Origin: Cubamyces lactineus
Lineage: Eukaryota; Basidiomycota; Agaricomycetes; Polyporales; Polyporaceae
Length of the DNA: 64,000 nucleotides
Assembly: GCA_022376465.1 (NCBI GenBank)
Contig: JACDTU010000011.1
Span: forward strand, 310,001 to 374,000
Direction of reading: 5' to 3'
Part shown: piece by piece, positions 57,287-64,000 of the stretch
Position numbering within the stretch: the stretch's first letter is position 1
Layout of the letters: the number at the start of each line of letters is the position of its first letter
Made by a program: the position numbers and the translations under genes
Notes under the pieces: generated by a model
Database searches by the model: none
What the model was told of the DNA's origin: nothing
What the model saw: the letters and a program-made list of their open reading frames with translations, nothing else

Positions 57287-57644
57287 GGACGTCAGGTGCA
57301 AGGAGGAGGAGAGGACTAAGCAGGGCGCGGCACAGCAAGCGCAAGCACAAGCAGCAGTCCGTCTTACTGTAACGCCGAGCGCCTGAGTGATGGGTTGGTA
57401 AGCGCCCGTCGTGGGTACCCGAGGAATACCGGCGCTTTTCCTGCACACTCGCCGCTCACTCACCGCGCGCCTACGCCACCACCAACTTGCACCAACTTGG
57501 CAACTACGATGGTTCCGTCCATCGCGCCTACCAATATGCGTATAAAAGGGGGCGTATTTTGGCCAGGAATAAGCAGCAGCCACCTGCAAACACTCCTCAG
57601 CTTCCTCTCAGCAACAGCCAACCGCTAGCCTTCTCGTTCCTGCA
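57287..57644. promoter_or_regulatory. Divergent promoter of PRP2 and an alpha/beta hydrolase, with TATA box
   Basis: A TATAAAAG element lies at 57541-57548, about 100 bases upstream of the hydrolase start and in its orientation. ACCAACTT occurs twice in direct repeat just before it (about 57480-57500). A TATA box suggests that the hydrolase is strongly or conditionally expressed, unlike its housekeeping neighbour. Confidence 0.6.
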
Positions 57645-58723
57645 ATGGCTGCCCCTACTCAAGTCAAGACCGTGACCGTCGACGACGGCATCGAGCTTTT
57701 CTACCGCGAGGCCTTCCCCGCCTCCGCCAAGGACCCGAGCATCCTCCCCGTTGTGCTGCTGCTGCACGGGTTCCCGTCCTCGTCGTTCCAGTACCGCAAC
57801 CTCATCCAACGCCTCGCGGTGAAGTACAGGGTCCTCGCGCCCGACTTCCCGGGCTACGGCTTCACCGTCGTCCCCGCGGCGCGCAAGTACGAGTACACGT
57901 TCGCGTCGCTCACGAAGACGACCATCGCGTTCCTCGACGCCCTCAAGGTCGCGAAGTTCGCCGTCTACGTCTTCGATTACGGCGCCCCCACCGGCTTCAG
58001 GTACGTCTCGTCTTCCCTACAGATTGTTCGCTGTACGTCTTACTGACTTGATCTTAATGATTACAGGATCGCCCTTGAGCGTCCCGACGCCATCACCGCG
58101 ATAATCACTCAAAACGGGAATGCCTACGTTGAGGGCTTGGGTCAGCCCTTCTGGTCCGGTCCTCAGAAGGCGTGGGCGGACCCCTCCCCGGAGAACATCA
58201 AGGCCCTAGCCTACCTGATCGAATTCGACACGACCAAGTGGCAGGTTAGTGTCCACCATCAGACCCCATTTATCTTGAGACGAACTGACACATCGCATAC
58301 TGACAGTACGTCAACGGTGCCCCTGACCCGTCGGTCATTCCTCCGGAGACCTACCACCTCGACTACTACCTCATGACCCGCCCCGGCAACGGCGACATCC
58401 AGGTCGGCTACCTTCTGGACTACAAGACCAACATCCCCTTGTACCCGCAGTTCCAGGAGTTCTTCCGCACCCGCCGCCCACCGACCCTCGCCGTGTGGGG
58501 CAAGCACGACCAGATCTTCGTGCCGCCTGGTGCTGAAGCGTACAAGCGCGACAACCCGGATGCTATCGTCAAGCTCCTTGACGCTGGTCACTTCGCGCTG
58601 TGAGTTTCGCAATGTACTCTCATTCGGTATATTCAGTATGCTGATTGAGCTGCTTCCAGCGAGACCTCGCTCGACGAGATCAGCAGCGACATCCTTGCCT
58701 TCCTCGAGAAGAACGGCATCTGA
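57645..58723 (+). CDS. Alpha/beta hydrolase with Asp nucleophile (epoxide hydrolase/haloalkane dehalogenase-like)
   Basis: Four exons give about 310 residues without a signal peptide. The oxyanion motif LLLHGFPSSS is near residue 40 and PDFPGYG follows near 70. The nucleophile elbow reads VYVFDYGAPTGFR, so the nucleophile is Asp, as in epoxide hydrolases and dehalogenases, instead of Ser as in esterases. The acid is in AVWGKHDQIFVP and the His in LLDAGHFAL, split by the last intron. The cap region contains FDTTKWQYVNGAPDPSVIPP. The C-terminus is DILAFLEKNGI. Related fungal and bacterial proteins are often induced under stress or on aromatic substrates; the substrate here is unknown. Confidence 0.9.
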
Positions 58724-59187
58724 GCCTATTTGCATTCGATTGATACCTGTCCCTCCCGCGATCCGCCTCTGTCAAAAGATGTCGCTGTAAAAATGTCCTA
58801 TAGATGATGCCTTGAATGTATGTGTCTGTATTATGTGGATAAAATCAACCAGTGTTGTTGTATATCGTCGTGGCGTGGTCCAACTCCACGGGCCTGCTGT
58901 TACCAGCATCCTAGTGTTTCACGACGGAGCGAGCCGAAACATAAGCAGCACAGCTTCGAATGCGCGATCAACCGTACTTCGTCGGCAGTGGCTGCGGTGC
59001 TGGTGGTTATCGCGCTCGGCCTCCGGGGCGCGATAACGACTTCTCCTTATCTTTCCGTCTCCCGCGTCCCCTATCTCTTCTTTTCCCATCTCCTTCATCT
59101 GCACCGCGAAAGCAAGCAGCTTCCTCTTAGCTTCACAAAGTTCACGACGGTTGCATTTCATAACCTCCTTAAACTTCCTGGGACGAC
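58724..59187. other. Spacer between hydrolase and UreG
   Basis: It contains the hydrolase 3' UTR and the UreG promoter. No other feature is seen. Confidence 0.4.
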
Positions 59188-60312
59188 ATGGCAGACACGG
59201 TCCAGTTCATCAACAACCTCTCCAACGCGTCGGGCTCGCAAGCGGCGTTCACGCACTCGCATGGAGATGGGCCGAGTCATTCGCATGGCGCGGACGAGCA
59301 TGGGCACACACACGAGCATCTAGACCATCCAGGTGAGCTACGCGTCGGATCGGCCCTCAATGTCGCAGTCTCACCAGTCCTAGGGAAGTTCGCGGAGCGC
59401 GACATGCCCAACTATTCCTCGCGTAACTTTGAGGAGCGCGGCTTCACCGTTGGTATTGGAGGGTACGTCAATCTGGAGTCTCGGGTTAGTGCACGCGACC
59501 ATGTATTTACTGTTGTGGCCTGGTAGACCCGTTGGGTCAGGGAAGACCGCGCTCACCCTCGCGCTCTGCCAGAAGCTGCGGAAGGAGTACAACATCGGTG
59601 GGTACCTCTCCCATCCCACTCTGATCGCGTCACATTCAACTGTGCTTGGAACTCTAGCGACTGTGACAAACGACATCTTCACGAAGGAGGATCAGGAATT
59701 CCTGATCAAGAACAAGGCGCTGCCACCGTCGCGCATCCTCGCGATCGAGACAGGCGGGTGCCCACACGCCGCTATCCGCGAAGACATCAGCGCGAACATG
59801 GGCGCGCTGGAAACCCTGCAGGCGAAGTACGGCTGCCAGATCCTGTTCGTGGAGAGCGGGGGAGACAACCTCGCGGCGAACTACTCGCGCGAGCTCGCGG
59901 ACTATATCATCTACGTCATTGACGTCTCGGTATGTGCGATGTCAGCGGATCCACTGTCCTGTGCTGACCTTGCGTTGGATTGCTAGGGCGGAGACAAGAT
60001 TCCGAGGAAAGGAGGACCTGGGATCTCTCAGTCCGACTTGCTAGTTGTCAACAAGGTAACTGCGACTGGCTCCTTACACCCGCCCTGTCGAAGCTAACGA
60101 TAATTGATGCTCCCCAGATCGATTTGGCACCCTACGTCGGCGCGTCCTTGGAGGTGATGGTTCGCGATGCGAAGCTCATGCGTGGAGATGGCCCGACCGT
60201 GTTCACGAGTGTGAAGCAAGGCAAGGGCGTCGACGATGTGGTGGATCTCATCCTGGCAGCATGGCGGACAGCAGGGAGTCCGGGAAAGGCAGAGCCTGTG
60301 GGGGATGCATGA
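59188..60312 (+). CDS. UREG: Urease accessory GTPase UreG
   Basis: Five or six exons join to about 280 residues. The N-terminal extension has many His residues ([20 protein letters not shown]), a likely nickel-binding segment also seen in plant UreG. The GTPase core has [20 protein letters not shown] (Walker A, split by an intron), [13 protein letters not shown], the invariant metal-binding Cys-Pro-His in [53 protein letters not shown] and [11 protein letters not shown]. UreG uses GTP to deliver nickel to urease with UreD/UreF, needed for using urea as nitrogen source. The other accessory genes are not in this window. The stop is at 60310-60312. Confidence 0.96.
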
Positions 60313-61192
60313 CAAGGAAGAAAGAAGGAACAGTGTCTGTACGATACACCGCAAATCATCACAAGAGACAACAAGGGACTACATAGTACTCAATATGCTA
60401 TTACGATGTGCTTGGCGGAGCCGCCGTCTGGCATGGGTCTGCGTGCCAAGAGCGCGAGGATCATGATGCAGGGGCGTAGTACTGCCACGTGGGGCGCGTC
60501 AAGCACGTGATCGCGTTGCCGCCTCGTGTGTTGCGCGAGTCGAACTGGCGGCGGGCGTCTACAAAGTCCAACAAAGAATCCCTCGCCTCCGTTCTCTCCG
60601 CGTCCGACTTCTCTCCCGTCCCTGTGTCGCCTCAGCTTGCCATCCCCCTCTGCCTCAGGCCACCTTTTTTCTAGCCTCCCCATCAAAACGCATTCGTCTT
60701 CGCGTACCCTGTCTCAAGCATTCAACATCATCAGTCCGTTCCGCATAGCCATCATCATCATCTCTTGTGGTGAGTACTCGCGACGTGCAACTCGTCGTAA
60801 GTGTGTGCTTGTCCGGATGTGCGTGCGCCAGTATTCGTGGCCTCACTGTAGTTGGAACGAGGTGTGGCGCGGTGTGCGCGAACACACGTCGCGATTGACA
60901 TTGGTGGACTGCTTGAAGTGGCACTTGCAGCTTGGTGTAGGCTGGTGTTCACAGAGCATGCGCACGAGCAACCTTTTCTTATTTGTATTGTTGCCTGCGT
61001 GATTACTGAACACACCTCTTGCAGAGCATCAGCACGGTCGTTGACCTGCTTGGAATAGACGGAAGAACAAAGGTTTGTAACACCATCTCTTGGAAGGTGC
61101 GTTTGTTCCATCTTCTCGAGAAGCCACGCTATTGACTCCGTTCGTGATACGTCAGGATTGCATTGTATCGCTGACTATTTCTCACTTGCACC
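60313..61192. other. Upstream region of MPS1
   Basis: About 880 bases without a recognised gene. The stretch 60570-60770 is pyrimidine-rich on the plus strand, and a good donor (GTGAGTACTC at about 60770) suggests an intron in the 5' UTR of MPS1. The region near the UreG stop is presumably its 3' UTR. Confidence 0.45.
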
Positions 61193-64000
61193 ATGGCCTC
61201 CTTGCTACCTGGAACCTCATATCCAGGAACTACCGCTTTCCCCTCCTTCGGCGATGATGAGCGTTTCGGCAGACGCGCTTCCTCCTCCCCCGGCACCCCA
61301 TCGCATTCCCCTCCTCCTTCGCGAGACGGACCGCTCAAAACTAACGTATCCCCCGCAAACTCCGACGACTCGTCACTATGGGACATGTCTGATCTTTCAT
61401 TCGCCTATGAGCGTAACTCCCGCGGTGAGATCATTCGCGTCTCGAAGGGCTCGTCGAAGTCTTCCACGCCCCCAACGCCTTCGGGATCGCCTCCCAAAGC
61501 ACCATCGCCAACGCCTCCCCCGGCTTACTCCCGACCTGCGCCCCTCGCACGCTCAGAGTCCCTTCCTCAGGAGTCATTATATGCGCCCCGCCAATTTCAA
61601 CGTGTTGCGTCTGGCCCTGTCGCGATCACTCCCGCAGGAATTACTCGCGGTTTCTCTGCACTCGCTGGCACGAATCCGGGTACAGCCCGTAAGCTGGGTG
61701 GCCCGCGTCGTGTCCGGCTGGAAGACCTTCCAGAGGGTGAAGCGCACTTGAAACCAAACATGCAAACAGGCATGGGCACGACAGTTGATGAGAAGGAGAA
61801 CTTACGCGCAGCGCGGATAATTCGTCCGGCACGATCCGTCATTGGTAAATCACTGGGGTTTGACAGGATAGCGGAGACGAGCGAAGAGCCTGAGGCACCA
61901 TTGCCTGCCGCACAAGCTCATCATCCTATTCGACCGCGTCGTTCAGCGAGCCTCAGCGATGCCCCTCCACCAATCGAGCTTCCTGTCGAACGCCCGATGA
62001 TACACATGCGTCCTGCAGCAGGATTAGGAGCACGACGAGTAACTCTGGAAGAGAAGATTCGACAAGAACGTGAGATCGCATTGGAAGAGGGTACGTGCCT
62101 CGAAGATTATTCAAAGTAATTCGCCCTAATATTCTCCTTAGGCTACGCGCTTCGCGAAGCTGAAGAGGCTGCCGCGGCTGCGGCAGCAGCAGCGGCAGGT
62201 GCGTCGGAAGATACGGGTTGCTTCAGGAGAATCGGTGGGACTCAGATGCCAATAGGACGTCCGCATGTGCCTGCACCATCACCTCCGCCCCAGCAAGCCC
62301 TGCCCCAGCATGCGCACCTCCGGCATCAGCGTAGGGATTCAGATACTGTTCGCGGGGGCTCGGGCTCCGGATCTCCCACTGCCGTAGAGGGCATTCCAGC
62401 ACGAAGCAGACGCAGCCCCAGCATGCCTGAGGCCCCATTGAAGGCCCCCCAATGGGCGACGGCTCCCGAGGAGCCCCACCATCAGCTTCAGCAACAGCTA
62501 CCCCCGCAACCTCAACCGCAAACCCAACCGTCGATGAAAGCGGCGCCACCTCCCGCATTCCCTCATATTTCGGGCAAGGCGCCTACGATCTATGTAAGTG
62601 GACTTCCGGATCAGCCTCATCGCCCACAACACCTGCGGAAATGTGCTGACATGCGCCACATGGAGCAGGTAAACAAGAAGGCGTATGCGCGTTTGGACCT
62701 GATTGGGAAAGGCGGGTCGTCCAGAGTGTTCAGGGTGATGAACGGCGCGAACGAGATCTTTGCGTTGAAGCGCGTCGCGCTGGACAAAGCAGATGCGGAT
62801 ACCATCGCCGGCTACATGAACGAGATTGGGCTGCTGAAGCGCTTGGACGGCAATGCGCGCATTATTCGGTTGCTTGACAGTGAGGTCCGTCAGACCACCG
62901 CCAATTCGAAAGGCCAATTGATGCTTGTGATGGAATGTGGCGAGATCGGTACGTGCGCGAAGATTCGGATCGGATGAAGGTACTGAACTGTACCGCAGAC
63001 CTCGCGAAACTACTCCAAGAGCAACAGAAGGAGCCAATGGATCCGGTGTGGATTGCCTACTATTGGAAACAGGTATGGAATAGACACAGCGGCATCGACA
63101 ACGCCTCTGTTCCGTTTCTGACGCGCGACTCCGTAGATGCTGCAAGCGGTGCAAGTCATACATGAGGAGAAGATCGTGCATTCCGATCTCAAGCCCGCGA
63201 ACTTCGTACTGGTCCGCGGGCAGCTCAAGCTCATCGACTTTGGTATCGCCAATGCAATTGCGAACGATACGACCAACATCCAGCGCGACCACCAGATCGG
63301 CACAGTCAACTACATGTCGCCAGAGGCGATTGAGCTTCCCGATGGCATGCGTCGACTGAAGGTCGGCCGTCCATCCGACGTCTGGTCACTAGGGTGCATC
63401 TTGTACCAGATGGTATACGGCCAACCGCCTTTCCAGGCCCTGTCGGTATATCACAAGATGAAGGCGATCCCAGATGAGGACCACGTCATTGAGTTCCCTG
63501 AGTATGCGGTACCCGTCGCACCGCGTCGCAAGGATGCACCTATGACAGGCTCACCGCCACAACGCATGGAGCACCTGAAAGTGCGTGTACCGCAGAGCAT
63601 CATCAACACGATGAAGAGCTGCCTCGTGCGCAATCCCAAGGCACGCGCCACCATCCCTGAGTTGCTGCAGCAGAACTGGTTAGAACGTGAGTTGCCGTGA
63701 TCTCCGCTCAGCTCAGTACCATGGGCTGACGACGTGTGCCTCGTAGCCGACGTGCCCCCTGCACCGTCGCCCCCTCCGCCCCCTCCAGCACCAGAACCGA
63801 AGTTGCGTGAAGACGAGACGATCATCAATCCCCATTATATGGCGCAGCTGCTCCAGTATGGTATCAGTCTCGGCTTGCAGGGGCGCTGTCTGGAAGGAGA
63901 GGAACTCGAGGAGACAGCGAAGGTATGCCCTATAATCAGCCCTCAGATGCACCAGAATTGCTAACGTTACACTACACAGCGGCTTGTGACGGAACTTCAG
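61193..64000 (+). CDS. MPS1: Spindle-checkpoint dual-specificity kinase MPS1/TTK (partial, cut by the right edge)
   Basis: The start MASLLPGTSYPGTTAFPSFG is at 61193. About 460 residues of disordered sequence precede the kinase, with Ser/Pro-rich parts, an Ala run (about 62170-62200) and Gln/Pro repeats (HHQLQQQLPPQPQPQTQP). The kinase domain starts YARLDLIGKGGSSRVFRVMN and has IFALKRVALDKADADTIAGY, the family-typical catalytic loop IVHSDLKPANFVLV with HSD instead of HRD, KLIDFGIANAIANDTTNIQR and GTVNYMSPEAI in the activation segment. These are diagnostic of Mps1/TTK, which acts at kinetochores and spindle poles. After the kinase, a Pro-rich linker and a C-terminal segment continue to the window end in frame; the stop is outside. 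Confidence 0.94.

Overview
The window is nuclear DNA of a filamentous basidiomycete, most likely an Agaricomycete and possibly a polypore. The basis is dense genes with many 50-70 nt introns, a GC-rich third-codon bias, divergent gene pairs sharing short promoters, and protein families typical of that group: an adenylation-domain enzyme fused to a ferric-reductase-like membrane module, a large fungal seven-helix family, an F-box/LRR-like single-exon protein, and a fungal pRiA4b ORF-3-like protein. Nothing prokaryotic, no rRNA and no CRISPR array is visible. All exon structures below were worked out by eye from splice signals and reading frame.

Region 1 (1-9 kb): about 3.5 kb without a recognisable gene, then a secreted class 3 lipase, a tRNA-Glu(UUC), a SNIP1/Pml1-type FHA spliceosome factor, a C2H2-type zinc-finger protein on the minus strand, a second tRNA-Glu(UUC) in the opposite orientation, and the mitoribosomal protein mS41.

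Region 2 (9.7-25 kb): two paralogous M3 (thimet oligopeptidase/saccharolysin) metallopeptidases point outward on opposite strands and flank a Ste7/Fuz7-type MAP kinase kinase, the RIO1 ribosome-biogenesis kinase and a small unrecognised membrane protein. Only the left M3 copy has an open N-terminal extension resembling a mitochondrial presequence. A universal-stress-protein-domain protein with a long disordered N-terminus follows.

Region 3 (25.8-38.6 kb): housekeeping genes, mostly in divergent pairs: PET127 with ARL8, RPN13 with an F-box-like protein, and a SCOC-type coiled-coil protein with RAD50.

Region 4 (38.6-53 kb): the accessory part. A 3.2 kb stretch has only broken coding-like segments. 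It is followed by an adenylation-transmembrane-reductase fusion enzyme, a seven-helix membrane protein, a pRiA4b ORF-3-like protein that seems to have lost its acidic tail to a one-base frame change, and a questin-oxidase/AflY-like enzyme. The two metabolic enzymes only 5 kb apart could belong to one small biosynthetic locus, but no classical cluster is seen.

Region 5 (53.4-64 kb): the spliceosomal helicase PRP2, an alpha/beta hydrolase with an Asp nucleophile, the urease nickel chaperone UreG, and the spindle-checkpoint kinase MPS1, cut by the right edge.
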